DNA of 10,748 nt from a bacterium (GCA_020050895.1 JAGVJW010000256.1:1-10748), one strand, 5' to 3'. Shown: positions 1-7,472, counted from the stretch's first letter. The notes: generated from the letters alone by a model not told the origin. Made by a program: numbers and translations.

Positions 1-772
1 AAAATGCATCTGTGAGGAATTCTGGTTTAATGAGATCGCTGGTTGTGTTAACAACAATGATGATGTCGGGATTCAATTCCTGAGCGGCTGGCACCGGGAT
101 ATTGGCAACGAGACCACCATCAACCAATACTGAATCTCCAATTCGAACCGGTGCATATCGTAAGGGGAAGGAAGCACTAGCCCTCATGGCCATGCCCAGA
201 TTACCATAACGCAGCGATACCCACCGCCCATCTGCCAGGTTTGTTGCAACGGCACGAAACCGACAGCGAAGCTTGTCGAAATCAGTGACTGAATTGTACG
301 GACTATGCCACAGCATTTCCTGCAGCGTACTTGATATCCGTGCGTTGCCGCTTAATGACTCTGGTGGGAGAAAACTGAAATCTCTGAAGCGGAAGGTGAC
401 AAAACTCCTGTCGTCCTCCTGCTTGCGCATAAAAAACAATGATTCGCGTTTTGTATCATCGCTTAGCGACAGAACTTCATTCCAATCCACTGCCCGGAAC
501 ATCGAGTCGATTTCATCCGGGCTCAGACCGGATGAATATAGTCCGCCAATGATTGCGCCAATACTCGAGCCAACGATGATGTCGGGTTGAATCCCTTGCT
601 CCTCCAAAGCCTTCAACACACCAATCTGAGAAATTCCCCGAGCACCGCCCCCTGTTAAAACCAATGCAATGGTAGGCTGCGCAAGTGCTGCATTAGCAAC
701 AAACAAGGAGAGAGCGAGGCTTAAAGTCAGAAGTGCAAAAACTTTTGAACTCAGATGTTCTTCTACAATCAT
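1..772 (-). CDS. Patatin-like phospholipase with signal peptide, 3' end outside window
   Basis: The visible 257 residues form a patatin-type serine hydrolase domain, expected to cleave acyl esters of phospholipids or related lipids with a Ser-Asp dyad. The oxyanion-hole loop GGGARG is at residues 41-46, the nucleophile elbow GSSIG at 68-72 (Ser70), the conserved ASASFP block at 199-203, and the catalytic Asp in VDGG at Asp218. Residues 1-32 look like a signal peptide: a short polar start, a hydrophobic core rich in Leu and Ala, then ALAQ, so the enzyme should leave the cytoplasm. The start is the ATG at 772, with AAGG 5 bases upstream. It is the last gene of a leftward run, 57 bases after the dehydrogenase stop. 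The frame is open at base 1, so the C-terminus is unknown; exported patatins often carry a further outer-membrane barrel domain. The family call is sure; the substrate is not known. Confidence 0.93.
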   Translation of the reverse strand, partial: MIVEEHLSSKVFALLTLSLALSLFVANAALAQPTIALVLTGGGARGISQIGVLKALEEQGIQPDIIVGSSIGAIIGGLYSSGLSPDEIDSMFRAVDWNEVLSLSDDTKRESLFFMRKQEDDRSFVTFRFRDFSFLPPESLSGNARISSTLQEMLWHSPYNSVTDFDKLRCRFRAVATNLADGRWVSLRYGNLGMAMRASASFPLRYAPVRIGDSVLVDGGLVANIPVPAAQELNPDIIIVVNTTSDLIKPEFLTDAF

Positions 773-829
773 TCTTGCCTTATTGGTCCATCGTATGCGA
801 AGAGCGTAAATCAACGGTTCGGATACAGA

Positions 830-1651
830 CTATTCATGATCGGCCCTGTATGCTTCCTGCATTGCGAGGAAGAGCGCCCTGTGACGGTCTTCCAGTTCAA
901 TTCGATTAATGGATGCCTGAACTGCTAAATCTCTTGAACCTTCGTGAGTAAATATATCGTTGCATCGGCCGCTATTTATTGCATCAACGATAATTTTCGC
1001 CGCACTATCGGCTGTGATGAGTTTAAACAATGGAGCAAGCATCAAGCCCTGCTCCCGTGCAATCACTCGCGAACGTGGAATCGCTTTTGCATACAGTGTA
1101 TTGATCGATCCGCCCAGTGTGACGTTGCCCCAATCTGTAATTACCCCGGCAGGGCAAACAACCGTTGCGTTAATGTCCGTACCCATCAGTTCTGTTCTGA
1201 GCGCCGCTGTAAATCCCACTGCAGCATGCTTTGCCGCAACGTACGCAGCATTATAAGGAAATCCTATTGTTCCGGCAGTGCTGGCAATGTTCACGATATG
1301 ACCGCTGTTGCGATGGCGCATGTGGGGAAGGACTTCGCGTGTTAACCAAAACATGCTGTCGACGTTGACTGCAAAAATTTCGTGCCACATCTGCGTTGTA
1401 GTGTCTTCGATCGATGCATAGTTGCCCCTTCCCGCATTATTGATAAGGACATCAATCCTTCCATATTCCGATATGACGTCTAGGATCAGCTGGATACATT
1501 GATTTTCAACCGACACATCGGCATTGTAATTATGTATAGGAAGTGCTACCTGACGTCGGGATGCACCTATCACCGTTGCCCCTCGGTTAATAAACTCGCT
1601 CGCAAGGGCAGCGCCCAAACCGGAACTCGAACCTGTAACGACTACTATCAT
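830..1651 (-). CDS. Short-chain dehydrogenase/reductase (SDR), classical type
   Basis: This is a 273-residue NAD(P)-dependent oxidoreductase with a Rossmann fold. The cofactor loop TGSSSGLG is at residues 6-13, NNAG at 71-74, and the catalytic tetrad reads Asn96, Ser124, Tyr137 and Lys141 (YVAAK). The Arg pair in ASRR (31-33) after the second beta strand favours NADP(H). The open frame continues upstream to 1792, but that part only re-reads the acylphosphatase gene. The ATG at 1651 starts directly into the first beta strand, overlaps the acylphosphatase stop as TGATG, and has AGGA 7 bases upstream. Translational coupling to acylphosphatase is therefore likely. The C-terminal part (about 170-235) that shapes the substrate pocket gives me no substrate. 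It differs clearly from the YdfG-like SDR two genes upstream, so the two are not a recent duplication. Confidence 0.9.
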   Translation of the reverse strand: MIVVVTGSSSGLGAALASEFINRGATVIGASRRQVALPIHNYNADVSVENQCIQLILDVISEYGRIDVLINNAGRGNYASIEDTTTQMWHEIFAVNVDSMFWLTREVLPHMRHRNSGHIVNIASTAGTIGFPYNAAYVAAKHAAVGFTAALRTELMGTDINATVVCPAGVITDWGNVTLGGSINTLYAKAIPRSRVIAREQGLMLAPLFKLITADSAAKIIVDAINSGRCNDIFTHEGSRDLAVQASINRIELEDRHRALFLAMQEAYRADHE

Positions 1652-1920
1652 CAAACAATCCTGAACTGCTTGTACACTCTGTGGTCTGATATGTCTGTAC
1701 ACGAGACCGATTGCACGTCTGCACCACGCGGCCCCTGACGCAGCACCATCTCCAATTCGGTAAGCGCTTCTACTGAACCTTGTGCAAGACACTCCACATC
1801 GCCTGAATCCATATTGCTCACATATCCATTCACATTCAATCGAATGGCATGGTGCAGCACAAACCGCCTGAATCCAATACCCTGCACACGACCCTTAAGA
1901 ATGTAATGCACTGTAGACAT
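1651..1920 (-). CDS. acyP: Acylphosphatase
   Basis: This 89-residue protein has the usual acylphosphatase size and hydrolyses the carboxyl-phosphate bond of acyl phosphates in the cytosol. The phosphate-binding loop GRVQGIGFR is at residues 10-18, with Arg18 as the phosphate-binding arginine. NGYVSNMDSGDVE at 31-43 carries the catalytic Asn36. The C-terminus ends in the usual edge strand (YKQFRIV). An ATG 36 bases further upstream (1956) is open, but it lies inside the preceding SDR gene, and the AGGAGG at 1932-1937 falls after it, so 1920 is the better start. It sits 19 bases after the upstream SDR stop and shares one base with the next SDR start. The physiological acyl phosphate is unknown, and the link to lipid or dehydrogenase metabolism is only suggested by position. 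Confidence 0.93.
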   Translation of the reverse strand: MSTVHYILKGRVQGIGFRRFVLHHAIRLNVNGYVSNMDSGDVECLAQGSVEALTELEMVLRQGPRGADVQSVSCTDISDHRVYKQFRIV

Positions 1921-1931
1921 GAGATTCAGGT

Positions 1932-1937
1932 CCTCCT
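1932..1937 (-). promoter_or_regulatory. Ribosome binding site of acylphosphatase (AGGAGG)
   Basis: The minus strand reads AGGAGG, a full Shine-Dalgarno core, between the stop of the YdfG-like gene (1940) and the ATG at 1920. The 11-base spacer is longer than usual. It decides the start, since the alternative ATG at 1956 lies upstream of it. It is the strongest such site in a window where many genes have weak ones or none. Confidence 0.65.
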
Positions 1938-1939
1938 GT

Positions 1940-2713
1940 CTAGTGTTTATTAACAATGTTTACTGTTGCCTGATCAGCAGGCGTTATCAGCACATCCTGT
2001 ATGGCAACGTGCCTGGGTCTGGTTGCCACGAAATACACAACATCTGCTACATCCATTGCAGAGAGCGGTGTGTAGCCTTTATACACAGTTGAGGCGCGCT
2101 CTTTGTCGCCGCGGAATCGCACTTCCGAAAATTCCGTTTCAACAAGACCCGGATCGATGTTGCAGACTCTAACTCCGGTTCCGTTGAGATCTATTTGCAA
2201 CGAATCGCTCAACATCTTTACGGCTGCCTTTGTTGTACTGTAAACATTACCGCCCCGATACGCCTGTCGTCCGGCAATAGAAGCAATATTTACCACGGTT
2301 CCGCCGCCCCCTTTCACCATCATCGGAATAATCTCTCTCGATATGTTAATTAGTCCTTTGATGTTGGTGTCAATCATTTCGTCCCAATCCTCATAACTGC
2401 CTTCATGGAAAGGGGCAAGACCACGCGACAAGCCGGCATTATTAATCAGAACATCGATATGTTCTGTATTAGCTGGCTCATGCCACCGACCAACAGCTTG
2501 CTGAACAGCAATGCGATCTCGTACATCAACACCCTGAACAAGAACGCTGTCATGATGACCCGTTGTATCGGCTAAACGCTGAGCGATTGAGTTCAACCTA
2601 TCAATCCGTCGAGCCCACAGTATTAGTTTGTGGCCACTACGAGCGAAAACATCGGCGCACGCCTCTCCGATACCAGAAGATGCACCGGTAATGAGAACAG
2701 TTAAGGTATCCAT
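1940..2713 (-). CDS. ydfG: YdfG-like NADP-dependent 3-hydroxy acid dehydrogenase (SDR)
   Basis: This is a 257-residue classical SDR. Motifs are TGASSGIG at 9-16, ARR at 34-36 (NADP phosphate binding), NNAG at 91-94, and catalytic Asn117, Ser145, Tyr158 and Lys162. The stretches GGNVYSTTKAAV (154-165), the PGLVETEFSEVRFRGD block (188-203) and VATRPRHV (229-236) are typical of the YdfG group. Its members oxidise L-allo-threonine, L-serine or 3-hydroxy acids with NADP and reduce malonic semialdehyde. Group membership is well supported; the exact substrate is inferred. The frame opens at a TTG (2716), but the next codon is the ATG at 2713, which I take as the start. There is no Shine-Dalgarno sequence ahead of it. 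It is the first gene of the leftward run and starts only 15 bases from the divergent M16 gene. Confidence 0.92.
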   Translation of the reverse strand: MDTLTVLITGASSGIGEACADVFARSGHKLILWARRIDRLNSIAQRLADTTGHHDSVLVQGVDVRDRIAVQQAVGRWHEPANTEHIDVLINNAGLSRGLAPFHEGSYEDWDEMIDTNIKGLINISREIIPMMVKGGGGTVVNIASIAGRQAYRGGNVYSTTKAAVKMLSDSLQIDLNGTGVRVCNIDPGLVETEFSEVRFRGDKERASTVYKGYTPLSAMDVADVVYFVATRPRHVAIQDVLITPADQATVNIVNKH

Positions 2714-2717
2714 CAAC

Positions 2718-2725
2718 TAAATTTA
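2718..2725. promoter_or_regulatory. AT palindrome between divergent starts, possible shared -10 element
   Basis: The whole gap between the divergent ATGs at 2713 (minus) and 2729 (plus) is 15 bases, and its centre is the perfect palindrome TAAATTTA. On either strand it contains TANNNT, ending about 5-6 bases before the A of the ATG, which is where a -10 element of a leaderless transcript would sit. Neither gene has a Shine-Dalgarno sequence or room for a leader. The promoter role is inferred; no clear -35 box is seen, and promoters inside the opposing genes are the alternative. Confidence 0.3.
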
Positions 2726-2728
2726 CGA

Positions 2729-4054
2729 ATGACTGCTTCGCCCCCTCTCTCCAAAGAATCGCTGAAATTCAGATTCCCCGACGTTGCCGAAACTGTTCTT
2801 GATGATGGAACTCCTTTATATGTAGTCGACAAAGCAGGCGAAGACGTTGTCACGTTTGGCATCTATCTACGCGCTGGATCCGCTCACGACGTGCGAGCGG
2901 GCGCCACAGCATTCGCTGCTGAGATGCTTACGCGCGGTACACTCGACCGAGCAGCTGAAGAGTTCGACGAAACGATTGAGGGACTCGGCAGTTCCATCAG
3001 AAGCACATGCGACCGGGACACGTCTACAGTACATGGTGTTTCTCTTAACGAACATTTTGAGGAAACTGCACGGCTGGCTGCTGAGTGTTTATTACGTCCA
3101 GCCTTTGGCGACCGCGAAATGAATACGATGCGGCAGCAGTTCATCACCGAAGCACAAATTGATCAGAAAGATCCTGAGTGGCTTGCAACGCAGGCGTCAA
3201 ACCGCGTTTGTTACAGAGGGCATCCGTATGAGCGGAGGCGTAGAGGCACAATTGCAGACATGAGCTTAATGATGCAGGCAGACCTTATCACTGCACATCA
3301 ACGCATTCTAAGCGCACCACGCTGCATTATTGTTGCCGGATCCGTTAGCACAAACGAGGTGCGTGCAATGTTTAACGAACACCTTGGCAGCTTGTCGGCG
3401 GTGAATTTCAATCCAACGCTTGGTCTGGCACACATGTCGGAAAACTCAGGATGCCTTGCCGTCAATGCCGAAGCTGTTCAAACAGCATTTCGAATTTCGA
3501 TGCCTGGCATTGAGCTTGGCAATGCCGATTATCCCGCGCTTCAACTCATCACCGGAACCCTTGGCGGTTATACGCTTGCAAGGCTATTTTCTGTGCTTCG
3601 CGAACAAAAAGGGTACACGTACGGTGCGTATGCAGTGAGCAACGTGAGACCGTGGGCTCAAACAATCGACATCGTCACGAGTGTTGGCAATGAATTCACT
3701 GCCGACACTTTACAAACGATAGCAGACGAAGTAAACAGGATTGCTTCTGAACCAATTAACAGTGACGAATTGGAAAATACCAGGCAGTACATCCTGGGGA
3801 CATTTGCACGCACCAACGAAACACCTCAGCAGACTGCAGGGCTGTTGTGGACAACACTCCTTCATGGATTACCGCGGGATTTTTTCCAGGGACACATTGC
3901 AGCCCTTCAACAACTGACTCCCGACGATTTATTGCCAGTCCAAAAGCGTTATTTCGACAAAAGCCGGTGGGCTATTGGTGCATCAGGTATCGAAGATGTT
4001 GTCTTGCCTGCACTCAAAATGCACGTGCACGATGTTGAAACTATGCATATCTGA
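2729..4054 (+). CDS. M16-family peptidase homologue lacking the zinc motif
   Basis: This 441-residue protein has the two-domain layout of short bacterial M16 (processing peptidase/PqqL-like) proteins: an N-terminal half to about residue 215 and a C-terminal half with RLFSVLREQKGYTYG at 285-299. Its Arg291 and Tyr298 correspond to the substrate-gripping Arg/Tyr pair. The motif that should read HxxEH is FAAEM at 62-66: both histidines are replaced, while Glu65 and the distal ligand-like Glu141 remain. It is therefore unlikely to bind zinc in the normal way and resembles the non-catalytic partner of two-subunit M16 enzymes. No catalytic partner lies in the window. No signal peptide is seen. It begins the rightward run, 27 bases before the DcuC gene. 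Fold certainty is high; its role could be as a partner subunit, a peptide binder or something new. Confidence 0.9.
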   Translation: MTASPPLSKESLKFRFPDVAETVLDDGTPLYVVDKAGEDVVTFGIYLRAGSAHDVRAGATAFAAEMLTRGTLDRAAEEFDETIEGLGSSIRSTCDRDTSTVHGVSLNEHFEETARLAAECLLRPAFGDREMNTMRQQFITEAQIDQKDPEWLATQASNRVCYRGHPYERRRRGTIADMSLMMQADLITAHQRILSAPRCIIVAGSVSTNEVRAMFNEHLGSLSAVNFNPTLGLAHMSENSGCLAVNAEAVQTAFRISMPGIELGNADYPALQLITGTLGGYTLARLFSVLREQKGYTYGAYAVSNVRPWAQTIDIVTSVGNEFTADTLQTIADEVNRIASEPINSDELENTRQYILGTFARTNETPQQTAGLLWTTLLHGLPRDFFQGHIAALQQLTPDDLLPVQKRYFDKSRWAIGASGIEDVVLPALKMHVHDVETMHI

Positions 4055-4081
4055 CTTCCAGACATTTCCTTTGGGGTATCG

Positions 4082-5311
4082 ATGATTTTCGGCGTCGATG
4101 TTCGACTCTTGCTGATAGGATTAGGTCTTGTGCTTGCAACAGTTGCAGGAGACCCGTTTGCTGTATTTGACGCATTTCAGAAGGCATTGGGAAGGGGCGA
4201 CATCATCGGTCCGATATGCACAGCAATGGGATATGCATTTGTCCTCAAAGCGTCGGGCTGCGATGTTGCAATGGTAAAAATGCTTACTAAACCACTCCGT
4301 CGGTATAAATGGGCTTTGATACCCGGTGGAGTATGCATCGGCTTTGTTACCAACATGGCAATCACCAGCCAGACGGCATCGGCTGCAGCACTGGGTCCAA
4401 TTCTTGTGCCAGTCCTTTTGGGTGCCGGCTACTCACCCATGGCAGCAGCGGCAACACTATTGGTTGGTTGCAGTGTTGGCGGCAATCTCTTCAATCCCGG
4501 AGAGCCCGATGTTGTTGCCATACAAACATCAACCATGGCTCCGGTAAGCAACGTGATGGGAAGTATGTTAACACCGAATCTGATCTCACTCGTTGTTGCA
4601 ACTGTTGTACTAATGATAGTAATAAGAAAAGTTAGTATATGGTCGGAAGAGGGCAACACCCAGGTTGACGACGCCGATATGTCTTTTTCTCTCCGTAAGG
4701 CGCTGTTGCCTCCGCTTCCAATTATCATTTTGTTGCTTTTGCAGCCCTCGATAAATCTCATTCCATCGTTATTCGAACGTTATCCTCATGGCTTGTATGT
4801 GTCGATGGTGATGTTGGTATGTTCTGCGCTTGTGATGATGGTGACGAAGACAATGGCAGTAGTTGACTTCTTTGAAGGAATGGGGTATGCAATGGCAAAG
4901 GTTATAAGTCTGATCCTCGCTGCATCATGCTTCATTGGAGGTCTCGCGGCTCTGGGTGTTGTTGAGCATTTAGCTGGTGCATTGGGAAGCAATCAGTCGC
5001 TTGCAGCGGTTGCAAGCCCCTTACTAACATGGGGACTTGCCATTCTGGGAGGGAGTGGCACAGCACCGTCGGTTGCTTTCGCACAGGCTATGCTGCCATC
5101 AATCTCAAAATTTAATGTTCAGGGAGCAGTGGATATTGGTGTTGCAGGTGCTATTGGTGCAAGTGTTGGGAGAACAATGTCGCCAGTTGCAGCAGTTGTT
5201 CTCTTTACAAGTGCATTAGCAAATGTGCCTATTCAACAACTTGTAAGAACAGTTGCATTGCCGATGCTTGCAGCGTTAGCGTCAATTGTTCTTTACGGTC
5301 TATTTTCGTAG
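4082..5311 (+). CDS. dcuC: DcuC-type anaerobic C4-dicarboxylate carrier
   Basis: This 409-residue inner-membrane protein has about ten or more hydrophobic segments spread over its length, including 7-23, 76-94, 103-116, 163-182, 208-222, 237-255, 270-293, 306-325 and 390-408. Family signatures are MGYAFVLKASGCD (49-61), the SQTASAAALGP stretch (96-106), VGCSVGGNLFNPGEPD (128-143), GGSGTAPSVAFAQAMLP (323-339) and GASVGRTMSPVAAVV (359-373). DcuC proteins move fumarate, succinate and related C4-dicarboxylates, mostly as succinate exporters or exchangers during anaerobic growth. It is somewhat shorter than the Escherichia coli protein. The start at 4082 has only a weak GGGG 5-8 bases upstream. 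The next gene starts 4 bases after the stop. Substrate is inferred from the family; the neighbours (desulfurase, MoxR, M16) do not confirm it. Confidence 0.88.
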   Translation: MIFGVDVRLLLIGLGLVLATVAGDPFAVFDAFQKALGRGDIIGPICTAMGYAFVLKASGCDVAMVKMLTKPLRRYKWALIPGGVCIGFVTNMAITSQTASAAALGPILVPVLLGAGYSPMAAAATLLVGCSVGGNLFNPGEPDVVAIQTSTMAPVSNVMGSMLTPNLISLVVATVVLMIVIRKVSIWSEEGNTQVDDADMSFSLRKALLPPLPIIILLLLQPSINLIPSLFERYPHGLYVSMVMLVCSALVMMVTKTMAVVDFFEGMGYAMAKVISLILAASCFIGGLAALGVVEHLAGALGSNQSLAAVASPLLTWGLAILGGSGTAPSVAFAQAMLPSISKFNVQGAVDIGVAGAIGASVGRTMSPVAAVVLFTSALANVPIQQLVRTVALPMLAALASIVLYGLFS

Positions 5312-5315
5312 CCCC

Positions 5316-6455
5316 ATGAGCAACATTTATGCAGACTATGCAGCAACAACTCCACTCGACAAGAGAGTGCTCAGCCGCATGATGCCGTATCTGACCGATG
5401 TGTTTTACAATGCTTCAAGCACTCATGCAGGGGGCTTGCAGGCTCAGCAGGCAATCATGAAAGCACGTATGGACGTTGCACGCCATGTAGGAGCAAGGAT
5501 GAGCGAGATTGTTTTTACCTCTGGTGCTACAGAGGCAATCAATCTTGCCATGCTGGGGATTGCCAGAAGACTCCAGGGTTCAACGCGTCGAAAGGTTGTT
5601 ACTGTTAAATCTGAGCATACAGCAGTATTGGATTGCGCTGAACAATGTGGGCGTATGGGGATGGATGTTATTTATCTGGACGTAGATTACAACGGATTGG
5701 TTGACGTCCAACAGGCACGCTCCGTTGTTGACGACGTTACCGCAGTGTTCTCTGTAATGTTGGTAAACAACGAAACTGGTGTTATTCAGGATTTAAAACC
5801 TCTTTCAGAACTAGCACATAGTGTTGGAGCATTGTTTATGACGGATGCAACTCAAGGCTATGGCAAACTACCTATCGATGTTGATGATATCGGAATTGAT
5901 TTAATGACATTTTCGGCGCACAAGATATATGGTCCGAAGGGCGTCGGAGCATTATTCCGCAGAACACATGGCGATGTGAAAATTGATCTCGAGCCTATTC
6001 TTTTCGGTGGAGGACAGGAAGGCGGCATTCGCAGCGGAACATTCAATGTTCCCGGTATTGTGGGGTTAGCTGAGGCTGGCAATATTGCTTACGATGAAAT
6101 TGAGCAAGAATCTATTCGTGTGGCATCGCTTCGCGACCGGTTCGAACATGCATTGGTTCAGCTTGGAGGTGTTGCAGTTAATGGCGCTGAAGCGCCGCGT
6201 AATTACAACATCAGTAACGTAACGTTTGCCGAAATGGACAATGAAAGATTACTCTTCGAACTGCCGCACATTCTTTGTAGTAAGGGCAGTGCCTGCACCA
6301 GCTCGAAGACTCATCCGTCGCATGTACTCTCTGCAATGAGCCGCTCAGATGAAGAAGCAAGCCGAACTCTGCGGTTTTCGTTTGGACGTTTCACGACGGA
6401 TGAAGAAATAAACACCTTGGTACAAGACTTATCGGCTGTTCTCGTCACCGCCTAA
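5316..6455 (+). CDS. nifS: Cysteine desulfurase, NifS/IscS type
   Basis: This 379-residue PLP enzyme removes sulfur from L-cysteine as an enzyme-bound persulfide for Fe-S cluster or thio-cofactor synthesis. PLP residues are in place: His101 (SEHTAVLD), Asn151 (NNETG), Asp177 and Gln180 (TDATQ), and the Schiff-base lysine Lys203 in SAHKIYGPKG. RSGT is at 239-242. The persulfide cysteine is Cys327 in SKGSACTSS, within the loop pattern of group I (NifS/IscS) enzymes and not SufS. An upstream TTG-type opening at 5286 overlaps the DcuC gene. The ATG at 5316 starts right before YADYAATTPLD, the usual N-terminus, and lies 4 bases after the DcuC stop, so translational coupling is likely because no Shine-Dalgarno sequence is seen. 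No scaffold (IscU/NifU) or regulator (IscR) accompanies it here, so its sulfur acceptor is unknown. Confidence 0.94.
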   Translation: MSNIYADYAATTPLDKRVLSRMMPYLTDVFYNASSTHAGGLQAQQAIMKARMDVARHVGARMSEIVFTSGATEAINLAMLGIARRLQGSTRRKVVTVKSEHTAVLDCAEQCGRMGMDVIYLDVDYNGLVDVQQARSVVDDVTAVFSVMLVNNETGVIQDLKPLSELAHSVGALFMTDATQGYGKLPIDVDDIGIDLMTFSAHKIYGPKGVGALFRRTHGDVKIDLEPILFGGGQEGGIRSGTFNVPGIVGLAEAGNIAYDEIEQESIRVASLRDRFEHALVQLGGVAVNGAEAPRNYNISNVTFAEMDNERLLFELPHILCSKGSACTSSKTHPSHVLSAMSRSDEEASRTLRFSFGRFTTDEEINTLVQDLSAVLVTA

Positions 6456-6481
6456 TCCCCAATTATCAATCCCCCAATAAT
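6454..6481 (+). repeat. Short tandem repeat in the spacer before moxR
   Basis: The 24-base spacer and its borders hold two near-identical copies of AATCCCCAATTAT and AATCCCCCAATAAT, differing by one added C and one T/A change. The second copy runs into the moxR start codon. It looks like a local tandem duplication. No ribosome binding site is present, and I see no firm regulatory role. Confidence 0.5.
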
Positions 6482-7472
6482 GAACGACGTTGAAAAAATT
6501 CAGCAGCTTGCTGCAAATATCAATCAGGTAAAACGTGAAATAGGTAAGGTCATTATCGGCCAGAAAGAAATCATAGACCAGTTACTGATAAGCCTGCTTG
6601 CACGGGGACACTGTCTGCTGGTTGGCGTTCCAGGGCTGGCAAAAACGCTCCTCATACGCACTCTGTCGTCGTCCCTGGATCTCACATTCTCGCGCATTCA
6701 ATTTACTCCCGACCTTATGCCGGGCGACATTACCGGTACCGAAGTCATCGAAGACGATCGCTCGACGGGACAAAAAGCGTTTCGTTTTGTTAAGGGACCT
6801 GTGTTTGCAAACATTGTGCTGGCCGACGAAATCAATAGAACGCCACCTAAAACGCAGTCTGCACTACTCGAAGCCATGCAGGAGCACAGCGTTACTGCAG
6901 CGGGTACAACGTATCATCTCAACGAGCCATTCTTTGTTCTTGCTACGCAGAATCCGATTGAGCAGGAGGGGACGTATCCATTGCCAGAAGCTCAGCTCGA
7001 CAGATTTATGTTTAACCTTCTTCTGGATTATCCAAATTTCAGTGAGGAGATGGAAATTGTACGCTCCACAACTGTAGAGCAATCACCCGATGTTAAGCAC
7101 GTGATGAATGCGCACGACATCATTGAAGCGCAGAACCTTGTCCGCAGGGTGCCTGTTGCCGATAACGTTATCGAATTCGCCGTCAGCCTGGTACACTCCA
7201 GCCGTCCGGGCAATGGTTCGCACAAGATTGTAAAAGATTTTATCTCCTATGGGGCAGGTCCGCGTGCTTCGCAATATCTCATCCTTGGAGCAAAAGCGCG
7301 TGCAGCTCTCAGCGGACGTGTAACACCAGAAATAGCCGACGTTAGGGCCGTTGCTCTTCCTGTGTTACGTCACCGCATAGTAACTAATTTTAATGCCGAA
7401 GCCGAAGGTGTAAACGCCGATTCAATCGTAGAAGAGATTGTTAGCCAAAGTTCACATCGTCCGGTCGTGTAA
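6480..7472 (+). CDS. moxR: MoxR-family AAA+ ATPase
   Basis: This 330-residue cytoplasmic AAA+ ATPase belongs to the MoxR group, which act as chaperone-like remodelling enzymes for von Willebrand factor A (VWA) proteins. Walker A is GVPGLAKT at 49-56, Walker B VLADEINR at 113-120, sensor 1 ATQNP at 155-159, and the arginine-finger region PEAQLDRF at 169-176. A sensor-2 type GPRASQ follows in the C-terminal lid. LLEAMQE at 129-135 is also typical. Length and order match the family throughout. Usually moxR is followed by DUF58 and VWA-domain membrane proteins; here a convergent hydrolase follows and overlaps its last 21 bases. The start at 6480 follows the desulfurase stop by 24 bases and lacks a Shine-Dalgarno sequence. 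Client protein unknown; partners could be encoded elsewhere. Confidence 0.94.
   Translation: MNDVEKIQQLAANINQVKREIGKVIIGQKEIIDQLLISLLARGHCLLVGVPGLAKTLLIRTLSSSLDLTFSRIQFTPDLMPGDITGTEVIEDDRSTGQKAFRFVKGPVFANIVLADEINRTPPKTQSALLEAMQEHSVTAAGTTYHLNEPFFVLATQNPIEQEGTYPLPEAQLDRFMFNLLLDYPNFSEEMEIVRSTTVEQSPDVKHVMNAHDIIEAQNLVRRVPVADNVIEFAVSLVHSSRPGNGSHKIVKDFISYGAGPRASQYLILGAKARAALSGRVTPEIADVRAVALPVLRHRIVTNFNAEAEGVNADSIVEEIVSQSSHRPVV

Noticed and set aside
944..1345. Plus-strand open frames opposite the second SDR
   Set aside because: They lie antisense to a gene with complete SDR motifs and show no motif of their own.
1652..1792. Upstream extension of the second SDR to a 320-residue frame
   Set aside because: It re-reads the acylphosphatase gene in another frame, and the SDR fold starts exactly at the ATG at 1651 with a suitable AGGA ahead of it.
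1921..1956. Longer 101-residue form of acylphosphatase
   Set aside because: Its start lies within the YdfG-like gene and upstream of the AGGAGG; the 89-residue form matches the family length.
6582..7274. Several open frames on both strands within moxR
   Set aside because: They are shadows of a gene with all AAA+ motifs; none resembles a protein family.
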